A DNA stretch of 54,508 nucleotides. Source: Clostridia bacterium. GTDB taxonomy: Bacteria; Bacillota; Clostridia; Oscillospirales; CAG-272. This document shows, piece after piece, positions 44,632-53,592 of this stretch. A model generated the notes under the pieces. The model saw only the letters and a list, made by a program, of their open reading frames with translations, was not told where the DNA came from and did not search any database. The position numbers were made by a program, and so were the translations under genes. Each line of letters starts with the position of its first letter. Position 1 is the first letter of the stretch. The stretch covers positions 1 through 54,508 of the forward strand of contig JAFXKJ010000037.1 in NCBI GenBank assembly GCA_017531765.1. Direction: 5' to 3'.

Positions 44632-46059
44632 TCAAAGCTCTTCTCTTACGATAGCGGCAAATCTTTCTCCCCTGACTTCGAAGTTGGGGAAGGCGTCAAA
44701 GCTTGCGCAGGCGGGAGAGAGAAGCACGGTCTGTCCGTTGGCGGCAAGGTGGGATGCCGTCTTTACCGCTTCGGTAAAGTCTGCCTCGAGCATTACGGTT
44801 ACGTCACGCTGTTGGTAAAGCGGGGAGCTTTCAATGGCGGACAAGATCTTGTCTCTCGTAGCACCCGTCAGAACAGCCGCCTTGATGTTTTTGCAGGAAA
44901 GTATAGCCTCAGCAAGGGGCTCAAAGGGGATATTCTTATCGTAACCGCCGCAGATGATGACGATGTCTCGCTCGGGTGCGCTTTCGCTGAGGGCGGAAAT
45001 TGCAGCCGCAGTACGTGTGGGGGATGAGTCGATGGAACTGTTGTAGTATCGTTTTCCCTGTTTTTCGGCGATAAACTGCAATCTGTGGCGGACTCCGCCG
45101 AAGCTTGATGCAATTTCTCTTATTCTTTCGGGAGTTGTAGAATTCCAAGCGGCACCTGCGGCAGCCATGTAGTTTGCCACGTTGTGCTTGCCCGGCAGGA
45201 GAATGTCACGGCGATTCATGAGAATGCTCTCGCATCCCTCGGCTTCTCTTACGCGTACGTTTCCGTCTGAGTCAAGGTAGAACACACGGACCGCACCGAA
45301 GTTTTGCTTCATTTCATTAAGGGAAAACCAGGTTACGGGAATCTTGCCGTCGGAGATCAGCTCCTCGCCGATCTTACGAGTTACGTCGTTGTCGAAATTC
45401 AGCACGGCAGCTTCAGCAAGACGTAGGATATTTTTCTTAGCCTCGATGTACTCGTCCATATCCGTGTGCCAATTGAGGTGATTCGGAGTAACGTTGGTGA
45501 TGACAACGCTGCGGAACTTGCCGTTCATAGTCATGAGCTGGAAGCTTGAAAGCTCAACTGCGGCAAGGTCATTTTCCGTCATGCTCAGTGTCTTCTGATA
45601 AAGGGGCTCACCGATATTTCCTCCAAGGTAAACCTCCCCTTCGCAGGTAAGGAGTTTTGAAAGAATGGTAGTTGTGGTGGATTTTCCGTCGCTTCCCGTG
45701 ACCGCATATACGGGGCAGGGGGCGTTTGCGGCAAAAAGCTCCATTTCACAAACGAGACGGGAGCCGCCGTCCACTGCCGCGGCAAATTCGGGAATGTCGG
45801 GACGGATTCCCGGGGAACGGATGATAACGTCTTCGTTAAGTCCGTCAAGATAACCGTCTCCGCAGATAAGCTCCGCGCCGAGAGCTACTATTTCCTCTGC
45901 GCGCTCTCCAAGCTCCTCTGCGGTCTTTTTTTCTCTGAGAGTGACTTTGCCTCCCGCCGCCTTTATGAAGCCGATAAGGGGCATATTTGATACACCTGCG
46001 CCGATAAGCGCGACTCGCTTGCCTGCGAGATGATGGGTAAGTACGTTTTCAAAATTCAT
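44632..46059 (-). CDS. murD: UDP-N-acetylmuramoylalanine--D-glutamate ligase
   Basis: 475 residues. The N-terminal Rossmann-like UMP-binding domain (1-95, VALIGAGVSNMP) is followed by the ATP-binding central domain with the P-loop VTGSDGKSTTTT (about 120-131; most MurD read GTNGKTT) and NVTPNHLNWH. The C-terminal ligase domain has FGGVRHRLQFI and YNSSIDSSPT, with CGGYDKNIPFEPL, all typical of MurD. It adds D-glutamate to UDP-MurNAc-L-Ala in the cytoplasmic stage of peptidoglycan synthesis. GGAG precedes the ATG. No other mur/fts genes flank it, so it is outside the usual dcw cluster. Confidence 0.93.
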   Translation of the reverse strand: MNFENVLTHHLAGKRVALIGAGVSNMPLIGFIKAAGGKVTLREKKTAEELGERAEEIVALGAELICGDGYLDGLNEDVIIRSPGIRPDIPEFAAAVDGGSRLVCEMELFAANAPCPVYAVTGSDGKSTTTTILSKLLTCEGEVYLGGNIGEPLYQKTLSMTENDLAAVELSSFQLMTMNGKFRSVVITNVTPNHLNWHTDMDEYIEAKKNILRLAEAAVLNFDNDVTRKIGEELISDGKIPVTWFSLNEMKQNFGAVRVFYLDSDGNVRVREAEGCESILMNRRDILLPGKHNVANYMAAAGAAWNSTTPERIREIASSFGGVRHRLQFIAEKQGKRYYNSSIDSSPTRTAAAISALSESAPERDIVIICGGYDKNIPFEPLAEAILSCKNIKAAVLTGATRDKILSAIESSPLYQQRDVTVMLEADFTEAVKTASHLAANGQTVLLSPACASFDAFPNFEVRGERFAAIVREEL

Positions 46060-46141
46060 AAGCTTCTCCGATTTTAGGCTTTAATAAAATGCTGACAGCT
46101 CTATTATTATATGACGTAAAGTATTGTTTGTAAACGGAAAC

Positions 46142-46191
46142 GGACCGTAGGATGCCCAACCGAGAAACACGGCAGGGCATCTCACCGGTCC
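46142..46191. terminator. Hairpin between the LytM-like gene and murD
   Basis: GGACCG (46142-46147) pairs with CGGTCC (46186-46191) and GATGCCC (46151-46157) with GGGCATC (46175-46181), with an internal loop. A T-run follows on the plus strand; on the minus strand only a weak one is present. It probably terminates the gene ending at 46213, but could be a different structured element. Confidence 0.5.
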
Positions 46192-46212
46192 GAGTGAGTT
46201 TTTTATAGGTTT

Positions 46213-47934
46213 TTATACAGCGGGGTCTGCCATGGGAGCCTCAAGAACTCCGTGCATGAGAATTCCGCCGTCTCCATCGTCCTCCTCAGCGGTGCAGAGG
46301 GGATAGTAGCTGACGAAGGTGTCGCCAACGGTCATAGCTATGTTGACACCGTACATATTCTTTTCCATCAGACCCGTCTGACCTACAACACCGATGCTGT
46401 CGCCCTTCTTAACTTCGCTTCCAACGGACACGCTGACTTCACTGAGACCGTAGTACCAAGTCATAAGACCGATTCCGTGGTCAACGACAACGATATTTCC
46501 CGTACGGGCGAGATTTCCAACGTATACTACCTTTCCGTTGTTCATGGCGGGAACCTTTGTGCCCTCGCCTGCCATGTAGCATACCCTTGTACTGGTCTCC
46601 TTGGTGGAATCAACACCGTTGACGATCAGCGGCTTGCTATAGCCATAGGAGTAGCTGAAGGGGGTCTTGGGAACGTTGGCGCCTGAGGGTTTGTAGCAGT
46701 AGAAGCTTCCGTCAAAGAGACGTGTGCTTGAAGGATTGGAGGTGAGAGACTTTACGAGGTCGCTATACTCCTTTATCGCCGCATCACTGCAGGTGGAGCT
46801 TTGTACCTCATTTGAAACCGTAATGGTTTTTACGTCGTCCTGATTGGTGCCTCTTGCAACTACCTTAAGAGGAAGCACCTGAGTTACGTTACCGTAGGAG
46901 AGGGTGAGAACGTAGTCGCCGGGGGCAGTGTCAAGGGGAACTGCGAACAACGCGTGAGAATAAACGGAAGTCTCTCCGTCGCTGTAGAACACGGGAGTGG
47001 TTTTGATCTCAGGCTCACACTTGAAGGTGATCTTTGAAGTGTCTGTCACATTCTTTGCGGTGAGAGCCACGAAGTCACCCTGTTTAAGTTCGGTCTTCAC
47101 AGAGAAGAATGCCGCGGGGGCGTTCAGCGTGGTGTTGAAGGAATACTTGTTTTCTCCCTTGTAATCACGGGAGGAATCTTCGAGCCACGAGGCTGTAACT
47201 TCAACTTTAACGTCGGTGCACTCTTCAACGGAGATGGTGCCAAGCTCTGAAAGCTCGGTGTCATAGAGCTTTTCCCCCGCCGTGTTTGTGATGGTAACGT
47301 GGCAACGGTCGGGGACAATATCAAACTCCAGAGAAAAGCTTCCCATAGCGTTGAAATTCTGAACAGCGGAGGTGACCACCGACGAGGTGTCCGCCGTTAC
47401 AAACTCGGAGTTGTTCGTTCTGTATTCCCAGCACGACTCAAAGGGAGCTACCTCGTATTCCTCCGCATATTTGAGAACGGGACGAACTGCACCGGAGTAG
47501 AGGCTTTCGGTATACTTCATTCTGAGGAAATCCTTTACGGTATCCTCGGTCAGCTTATACACACTTCCATCGGGATGAAGCATATAGCAGAGAGCTGCAT
47601 TGGAGGAAAGATAATACTTGTATGAATCATCCTTTACCGCCGTATGAAGGATTACCTTGAAGGGAGTGGTGTCGGTCACGGTTTCAGGCAAAGCTGAAAT
47701 AGCGGTGGCTGACTCGTTTGTTTGAAGGAAATAAGTTAGGAGCTTTAAGAATTCACCCGTGGTGTCGTTCTTGTCGAACTTGTAGGTCTTGCCGTTGCTG
47801 TCCACCACAGTGATGGCAATTACCGATTTGTCGGTAGGTGGCGCATTCCTTTCGTCAAAATAATTTTTAACTGCAAACACCGTAGGAAGCACCAACAGTA
47901 TAACGATTATAATTATTCCCAAATATTTTTTCAT
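46213..47934 (-). CDS. Membrane-anchored protein with degenerate LytM (M23) domain
   Basis: 573 residues. One N-terminal membrane helix (about 3-22) is followed by a long extracellular beta-rich region (30-400). A C-terminal M23/LytM-like domain (about 425-550) reads SYGYSKPLIVNG, GEGTKVPAMNNGKVVYVG, NIVVVDHGIGLMTWYYGLSEVSV and VKKGDSIGVVGQTG. The zinc ligands of active M23 enzymes are missing: the HxxxD region reads TRVCYMAG, and the HxH at the end reads GVNIAM. It is therefore probably not a peptidase but an EnvC-like regulator or wall-binding protein. GGAG precedes the ATG. It transcribes divergently from the glycyl radical cluster. Confidence 0.82.
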   Translation of the reverse strand: MKKYLGIIIIVILLVLPTVFAVKNYFDERNAPPTDKSVIAITVVDSNGKTYKFDKNDTTGEFLKLLTYFLQTNESATAISALPETVTDTTPFKVILHTAVKDDSYKYYLSSNAALCYMLHPDGSVYKLTEDTVKDFLRMKYTESLYSGAVRPVLKYAEEYEVAPFESCWEYRTNNSEFVTADTSSVVTSAVQNFNAMGSFSLEFDIVPDRCHVTITNTAGEKLYDTELSELGTISVEECTDVKVEVTASWLEDSSRDYKGENKYSFNTTLNAPAAFFSVKTELKQGDFVALTAKNVTDTSKITFKCEPEIKTTPVFYSDGETSVYSHALFAVPLDTAPGDYVLTLSYGNVTQVLPLKVVARGTNQDDVKTITVSNEVQSSTCSDAAIKEYSDLVKSLTSNPSSTRLFDGSFYCYKPSGANVPKTPFSYSYGYSKPLIVNGVDSTKETSTRVCYMAGEGTKVPAMNNGKVVYVGNLARTGNIVVVDHGIGLMTWYYGLSEVSVSVGSEVKKGDSIGVVGQTGLMEKNMYGVNIAMTVGDTFVSYYPLCTAEEDDGDGGILMHGVLEAPMADPAV

Positions 47935-48043
47935 ATGTATCTCCGATCAGTACCTATATTAATGTAATGTTTTGTTGTCTCCATATCATCTTTTTGGGTG
48001 ATGCCAAACACTAAACGGAGAGAATAGCACACCCTTATACTAT

Positions 48044-48072
48044 ATTTTAACATATCCTCCGTTAAAAATCAA
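48044..48072 (-). promoter_or_regulatory. Probable promoter of the LytM-like gene
   Basis: On the minus strand, TTGATT (48072-48067) and TAAAAT (48049-48044) are 17 bp apart. The rest of the 47935-48266 gap holds only this and the divergent promoter at 48157; no gene or other clear element is seen. Confidence 0.5.
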
Positions 48073-48156
48073 GAGAATATAATTAATAATTGCAGAGTAT
48101 GGAGGCGATTTGCTCCCTACGTGGCAATGTGAGAGCTTAAAGTTCCAAAAAAAAAC

Positions 48157-48185
48157 TTGACATTGGCCCACAGCTATGGTATCAT
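48157..48185 (+). promoter_or_regulatory. Promoter of the glycyl radical enzyme operon
   Basis: TTGACA at 48157-48162 and TATCAT at 48180-48185 with 17-bp spacing, giving a start near 48192 and a leader of about 75 nt. Confidence 0.75.
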
Positions 48186-48266
48186 TATTTTGGAGGCGAA
48201 TGCCAACAAATATTATTATTGATCCACTGAAAAGTAACTGATAATTTCCCCCAAGGAGGCACTCAA

Positions 48267-49163
48267 ATGGGAACTATATTTAACATACAGAAGTTTTGTA
48301 TTCACGACGGAGACGGAATCCGCACCAACGTATTTCTGAAGGGCTGTCCTCTCAGATGTATCTGGTGTCACAATCCCGAGGGACTTGACAGAGAGAAAAA
48401 CATTTCTTTCTTTGCCGAGAGGTGTACGGGCTGTGGAAGGTGCCTTGAAAAGTGTCCGGGACGTACCATTGACGGAGAGGGAAAATTACATATTGACAGA
48501 AGCAAGTGTACTCTTTGCGGTTCTTGCGTTGAGGCGTGCCTTAACAAGGTAAACGAAATAATGGGTTACGAGGCTACCGCGGAGGAAGTGTTTGCCGACG
48601 TAATGAAGGATAAGATGTTCTACGACACCACGGGCGGCGGAATGACGGTCTCCGGCGGCGAGCCCTCATATCAGGCGGAGTTTGCAATGACTCTTCTCAG
48701 AATGGGCAAGGATGCGGGTATCGGTATTGCCCTTGAAAGCTGCGGTATCGGAAAGAGAGAATTTTATGCCGAGGCGGCTGATCTCGGTACCACATTCCTT
48801 TATGACCTGAAATGCATGGACAGCTATAAGCACAAGGCTCTGACGGGAGTGTCAAACGATCACATTATAGACAACCTTCTTTACCTCTTTGAGAGAGGCG
48901 CGGATGTGCGCATCCGTATGCCCATGATCCCCGGCTGTAACGACAGCGATGAGGACATCGCAAATCTCTGTTCATTCCTTAAGGAGCACGAGGGTAAGTA
49001 CAAGTATGCTGAGATCATGCCCTACCACACTCTCGGTGTGGGCAAGTCCGACCATCTGGGTCGTGAGGTTGCATTCCGTGCAGAGAATGCGACTGACGCA
49101 GATATTGCGCGCTGGGTGGCTCTCTTCGAGCGTGGAGGAATAAAGGTAAGGGTTTCAAAGTAA
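48267..49163 (+). CDS. Glycyl radical enzyme activating protein (radical SAM)
   Basis: 298 residues. The radical SAM cluster motif is C27-x3-C31-x2-C34 within GCPLRCIWCHNPEG. A two-cluster ferredoxin-like insert follows (CTGCGRCLEKCP and CTLCGSCVEAC, about 53-95). The SAM-binding GGE motif is in MTVSGGEPS. It uses S-adenosylmethionine to abstract a hydrogen from the glycine of its partner enzyme, installing the glycyl radical; this needs anaerobic conditions and an electron donor. Length and the insert match activases of the glycerol dehydratase/choline lyase type more than PFL-activase (about 245 residues, no insert). AAGGAGG precedes the ATG. It heads the cluster and is the only activase present. 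Confidence 0.94.
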   Translation: MGTIFNIQKFCIHDGDGIRTNVFLKGCPLRCIWCHNPEGLDREKNISFFAERCTGCGRCLEKCPGRTIDGEGKLHIDRSKCTLCGSCVEACLNKVNEIMGYEATAEEVFADVMKDKMFYDTTGGGMTVSGGEPSYQAEFAMTLLRMGKDAGIGIALESCGIGKREFYAEAADLGTTFLYDLKCMDSYKHKALTGVSNDHIIDNLLYLFERGADVRIRMPMIPGCNDSDEDIANLCSFLKEHEGKYKYAEIMPYHTLGVGKSDHLGREVAFRAENATDADIARWVALFERGGIKVRVSK

Positions 49164-49194
49164 ATAATTGAAGATCATGTAAGGGGTGATACAT

Positions 49195-51360
49195 ATGACC
49201 GATGTAATGAAGATCGACCCTCTGTCCCGAGGCTTTTTCGCCGACGAATCTCTTGAGATCGCCGAGAGAGTGGGAATGGCGCTCCTTGAATGCGCAAAAT
49301 ATATTGACATAGATTTCGACAGGAATATCCTGCCCCATTTCGATACGTCGAAGAATACGGGAGCAAGATTTACATTCGACGACAGCATCAGTTATCAGCA
49401 TCACAGATTTGAGGAATTTTTGGAGAAATATCCGGAGCATCGTGAGCTGCTTGAGAGCTATAAGGCGAAGTTCGAGCTTTACGATGACTCAAGACGGAAT
49501 CTCAGAAGTACCGTTGGCGAGACTCACGGAGACTCGGGCACTGAGTGGGGCGGCTCCTTCGGCGGTCACGCAAACCCCGATTTCGGCAGAGTAGTAAATC
49601 TCGGTACTGACGGTATCCGTGAGATAATAAGAGACTGCAGTACCAAGGGAATACCCGATTCCGACTGGTTTTACAGAGGATGTCTTCTCACCCTTGATGC
49701 AATAGATACCCTCGGCGACAGATACGGTGCTCTTGCAAGACTTCGCGCCGAGGAAGCGTCTGATGAGAAAACAAGATCACAGTACATAGCGGCGGCAAAG
49801 GCTTTTGAGACCGTGCCCCGCCGTCCCGCGCCCGACTTTACCTCAGCGGTGCTTTGCTTCTGGCTTGTTTTCTCCTTCGACGGAGTGGACTCCCCCGGAA
49901 GATTTGATCAGTATATGCTCCGCGCGTGGGAGGCAGACTGTGACGAGGGGGCAAAGCGTGATGCTCTTGAGAGACTGTGGGAGGCTTTCCACGACACAAG
50001 AACATGGAATCTCTGTGTTTCCGGCTCGGACGAGACTTGGCGGGACGAGTCAAACGAGTTGACCTATGAAATTTTGAAGATCGCCCGTGAGAAGAAGTAT
50101 GAGACCCCGAACCTCACGGTGCGTGTGCACAGAAATACTCCCGAGAAGCTTTGGGATGCCATTACGGACACCCTTGCATCGGGAATCGGTATGCCCGCCA
50201 TCTACAACGACGAGGCGGTGTGCGCGTCTCTTGAAAAGCTTGGAATTCCCCCATGCGACAGCCACGACTACTGCATGAACGGCTGTAACCAGATCGACAT
50301 CATGGGTAAGAGCCACATGGGTCTTGAGGACGGCGAGGTAGTTCTTGCAAAATGCGTGGAGCTTGCCCTTCACAACGGATATAACAGCATAAAGCCCCGG
50401 CTTTACACCATCAAAACGGGAGATCTGCGCCATGCCGAAAGCTACACCGAGGTTGAACGGGCGGTGATCCGTCAGATGGAGTATCTCACTTACATCGCCA
50501 CAAACAGCGCAAACAGCGCGCAGCAGGTGAGAGCTCAGTACGGTCCAAATCCCCTGAGATCATGTCTGACGGAGGGCTGCCTCGAAAAGGGACGTGACTA
50601 CAGAAACGGCGGTCCGCTGTATAATCACGGGCAGATCCTTGCGGAGGGCATTGCCGACGCGGGTGACAGCCTTTATGCAATAAAAAAACTGGTGTTTGAT
50701 GAGAAAAAATACACCATGGCACAGCTTATCGATGCACTTGAAGCGGATTTTGAAGGATACGGTGAGCTTAACCGCGATTTCAAGAACTGTGAGAAATTCG
50801 GAAACGGAATAGCCGAGGTTGACGTGTTCACCACGGGACTTCTCAACCGATTCTTCAAGTTGCTGAAGCGAATCCACACCTACCGCGGCGGCGTGTACAC
50901 AGGGGGATGCAGTCCCGATGACAGAGCCACGTATTACGCAGGCTACATCGGAGCACTGCCCAACGGAAAAAGACGGGGCGAGCCAATGCTTGCCGATTCC
51001 ATCGCGGCGGTGCCGGGATGTGACGTCAGCGGTCCCACCTCTCAGATCCGTTCCGTTCTCGGCTACGACCACAGTGAGGCGGGAAGCGGATTTATATTCC
51101 AAAACAAATTTGATAAAAAGATGTTCTGCTCCGAAAAGGGCAAGGAAAGCTTCAAGGGGCTTGTGAAGACCTACTTTGCGGCGGGCGGTCAGCAGTTTAC
51201 CGCCACCGTTGTGAATCCCGAGGATCTTCTTGATGCCCTGGAGCATCCCGAACGCCACCGTGACCTGATCGTCCGTGTGGGCGGCTTCAGCGGATATTTC
51301 ACAGAGCTTGGCGCGGACATACAGCAAAGCGTTATAAAGCGTACCTTTAAGGAGCTTTGA
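49195..51360 (+). CDS. Glycyl radical enzyme 1 of unassigned subfamily
   Basis: 721 residues; the ATG at 49195 follows AAGGGGTG at proper spacing. The ten-stranded barrel fold of pyruvate formate-lyase-like enzymes is indicated by SPGRFDQYM, GIGMPAIYND, GDSLYAIKKLVFDEKKYT and GALPNGKRRGEPMLADS. The radical glycine is Gly697 in RVGGFSGYF. The thiyl loop reads DYCMNGCNQ, with Cys364 the expected radical Cys and a second Cys at 360. Where characterised dehydratases and lyases read G-C-V-E-P with a Glu base, this has Asn-Gln. The substrate is unknown. It is 31 bp downstream of the activase and 36 bp before paralogue 2. Confidence 0.9.
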   Translation: MTDVMKIDPLSRGFFADESLEIAERVGMALLECAKYIDIDFDRNILPHFDTSKNTGARFTFDDSISYQHHRFEEFLEKYPEHRELLESYKAKFELYDDSRRNLRSTVGETHGDSGTEWGGSFGGHANPDFGRVVNLGTDGIREIIRDCSTKGIPDSDWFYRGCLLTLDAIDTLGDRYGALARLRAEEASDEKTRSQYIAAAKAFETVPRRPAPDFTSAVLCFWLVFSFDGVDSPGRFDQYMLRAWEADCDEGAKRDALERLWEAFHDTRTWNLCVSGSDETWRDESNELTYEILKIAREKKYETPNLTVRVHRNTPEKLWDAITDTLASGIGMPAIYNDEAVCASLEKLGIPPCDSHDYCMNGCNQIDIMGKSHMGLEDGEVVLAKCVELALHNGYNSIKPRLYTIKTGDLRHAESYTEVERAVIRQMEYLTYIATNSANSAQQVRAQYGPNPLRSCLTEGCLEKGRDYRNGGPLYNHGQILAEGIADAGDSLYAIKKLVFDEKKYTMAQLIDALEADFEGYGELNRDFKNCEKFGNGIAEVDVFTTGLLNRFFKLLKRIHTYRGGVYTGGCSPDDRATYYAGYIGALPNGKRRGEPMLADSIAAVPGCDVSGPTSQIRSVLGYDHSEAGSGFIFQNKFDKKMFCSEKGKESFKGLVKTYFAAGGQQFTATVVNPEDLLDALEHPERHRDLIVRVGGFSGYFTELGADIQQSVIKRTFKEL

Positions 51361-51396
51361 AGCTATACTGCCCCCTAACTGATTGGAGGTATGAAT

Positions 51397-53559
51397 ATGA
51401 AAATTGACGTTAGCATTGACCCTATGCTCAGCGGCTTTTTTGACGACGAATCTCTTGAGCTCGGTGAGCGTCTCGGTATGGCTCTCGCCCTCTGCGGAAA
51501 ATACGGAGATATAGGGTTTGATAAATACCATCTGCCCCGTTGCGGCTTTGGCACCATGCTGGTTCACTCCCATCACGGCAATAATCTCGGAATAGAAAAC
51601 AGAGGCTTCAAAAGAGCAATTGCCGCACATCCCGAGCACGAGGAGCTGTTTCTCCAGATGGAGCGCAAGCTTGACACTCTCTTGCTTTCACGAACCGTGT
51701 TTGCTGACAAAAGGATGAAGACCCTTGAGAACGCCATGGCTATGTGGGGCGGAAACGGAAACGGACACGTGAATCCCGACTACGGAAGGATCGTAAACCT
51801 CGGCACCGACGGTATTCGCGAGATCATCGAAGAGTCTAAGCGGAAAAATAACCCCGACTCCGACTGGTTTTTGAGAGGATGCTCTTACGCTCTCGATGCC
51901 CTTGATGCCTTCGGTGAGAGGTACTGCGCCCTCGCCAAGGAAAAGGCGGCGACAGAGACCGATCCGAAAGTGAAAAAATACTACGAGGATGCCGCGCACG
52001 CCTTTGAGGTGGTGCCGAAAAAGCCCGCTTACGACTTTACCTCAGCTGTACACGCCTTTTGGCTTGTGTTCACCGCCGACGGAACGGACTCTCCCGGACG
52101 GTTTGATCAGTATATGTACAGAGCATGGGAGATAACGGAGGATAAAGACGGAGCAAGGGAGATCCTGGAGAGGCTGTGGGACGCGTTCCACGACACGAGA
52201 ACGTGGAACCTGTGCCTTTCGGGAAGTGATGCGGAGTGGTGTGATCAGACAAATGAGCTGACATATGAGATACTTCGTCTTGCAAGAGAAAAGAAGTATA
52301 ACGCGCCCAACATTACACTGCGCGTTCACCGCAACACTCCCGAGGAGCTTTGGGATGCCATCACCGATACTCTCGCATCGGGTATCGGTATGCCTGCTCT
52401 TTATAACGACGAGACAGTTTGCACCGCCCTTGAAAAGCTGGGTATTCCCCCATGCCACAGTCACGACTACTGCATGAACGGATGCAATCAGATCGACATT
52501 TTCGGCAAGAGCCACATGGGTCTTGAGGACGGTGAAGTAAACTTCGCCAAGTGCCTTGAATACGCCCTCTACAATGGAGTAAATCCCATGAACGGCGAAG
52601 AAGAGAGCATCCCCACGGGAGATATGCGTCTTGCCGAAACCTACGAAGAGGTGGAAAGAGCCTTCATCACTCAGCTTGACTATATGTGCTACACGGCGTG
52701 CGCCATGGCAAATAACGGTCAGATATCCCGTGCCGTTTACGGACAGAATCCCTTTACTTCATGTCTCATTGAAGGATGCCTTGAGAAGGGACGGGATTTC
52801 AAGGCGGGCGGAGCGCTTTACAATCACGGTCAGATCCTCTCCGAGGGTGCTCCCGACACGGGCGACAGCCTTTGGGCGATAAAAAAGCTGATCTTTGATG
52901 AGAAAAAATATACAATGAGTGAGCTTTTAGATGCCATGGACGCAAACTTTGAAGGGTACGACGAGCTTTACCGCGATTTCAAGAACTGCGACAAGTTCGG
53001 CAACGACCATGACGGAGTTGATAAGGTTACCTCCCGTATCATGAACCGCTTCCTCACCGTGCTGAAGCGTTACAACACCTACCGCGGGGGCGTTTATACA
53101 GGCGGTTGCAGTACGTACGAGCGTGCGGCTCAGAACGGTCGTGCCGTGGCGGCGCTTCCAAACGGAAAGAAGCGTGGAGAATCCCTCCTTGCGGATTCAA
53201 TTGCCGCAGTTCCCGGCTGCGACGTGAACGGTCCCACTGCGTGCATGAAATCCACTCTTAACTACAATCACACTGATGCGGGAAGCGGATTTGTTTTCCA
53301 GATCAAGTTTGACAAAAAGGTCTTCAACACAGAAAAAGGCAAGGAAAGCTTCAAAGGACTTGCAAAGGCGTATTTTGCAGGCGGCGCTCAGCAGTTGACC
53401 GTTACGGTGGTAAGTCCCGAGGATCTGCTGGCGGCACAAAAAGACCCCGACAGGTATCGGGATCTTATAGTCAGAGTTGGCGGATACAGCGACTATTTCG
53501 TTGATCTCGGAAAAGGCTTGCAGGAAAATATAATAGCACGCACATTTGCGGAGCTTTGA
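51397..53559 (+). CDS. Glycyl radical enzyme 2 of unassigned subfamily
   Basis: 720 residues from the ATG at 51397; the ATG at 51391 abuts GGAGGT and is too close. It is highly similar to the preceding enzyme along its length: SPGRFDQYM, GIGMPALYND, HDYCMNGCNQIDIFGKSHMG, and the glycyl site RVGGYSDYF with Gly696. The predicted thiyl Cys is Cys363, again followed by Asn-Gln. The N-terminal 120 residues differ most from paralogue 1 (for example GFGTMLVHSHHGNNLG), suggesting a different substrate entry or partner surface. Activation presumably relies on the same upstream activase. The third paralogue starts 34 bp later. Confidence 0.9.
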   Translation: MKIDVSIDPMLSGFFDDESLELGERLGMALALCGKYGDIGFDKYHLPRCGFGTMLVHSHHGNNLGIENRGFKRAIAAHPEHEELFLQMERKLDTLLLSRTVFADKRMKTLENAMAMWGGNGNGHVNPDYGRIVNLGTDGIREIIEESKRKNNPDSDWFLRGCSYALDALDAFGERYCALAKEKAATETDPKVKKYYEDAAHAFEVVPKKPAYDFTSAVHAFWLVFTADGTDSPGRFDQYMYRAWEITEDKDGAREILERLWDAFHDTRTWNLCLSGSDAEWCDQTNELTYEILRLAREKKYNAPNITLRVHRNTPEELWDAITDTLASGIGMPALYNDETVCTALEKLGIPPCHSHDYCMNGCNQIDIFGKSHMGLEDGEVNFAKCLEYALYNGVNPMNGEEESIPTGDMRLAETYEEVERAFITQLDYMCYTACAMANNGQISRAVYGQNPFTSCLIEGCLEKGRDFKAGGALYNHGQILSEGAPDTGDSLWAIKKLIFDEKKYTMSELLDAMDANFEGYDELYRDFKNCDKFGNDHDGVDKVTSRIMNRFLTVLKRYNTYRGGVYTGGCSTYERAAQNGRAVAALPNGKKRGESLLADSIAAVPGCDVNGPTACMKSTLNYNHTDAGSGFVFQIKFDKKVFNTEKGKESFKGLAKAYFAGGAQQLTVTVVSPEDLLAAQKDPDRYRDLIVRVGGYSDYFVDLGKGLQENIIARTFAEL

Positions 53560-53592
53560 TATAATCAACATCATTTTGAAAGGATACATATT

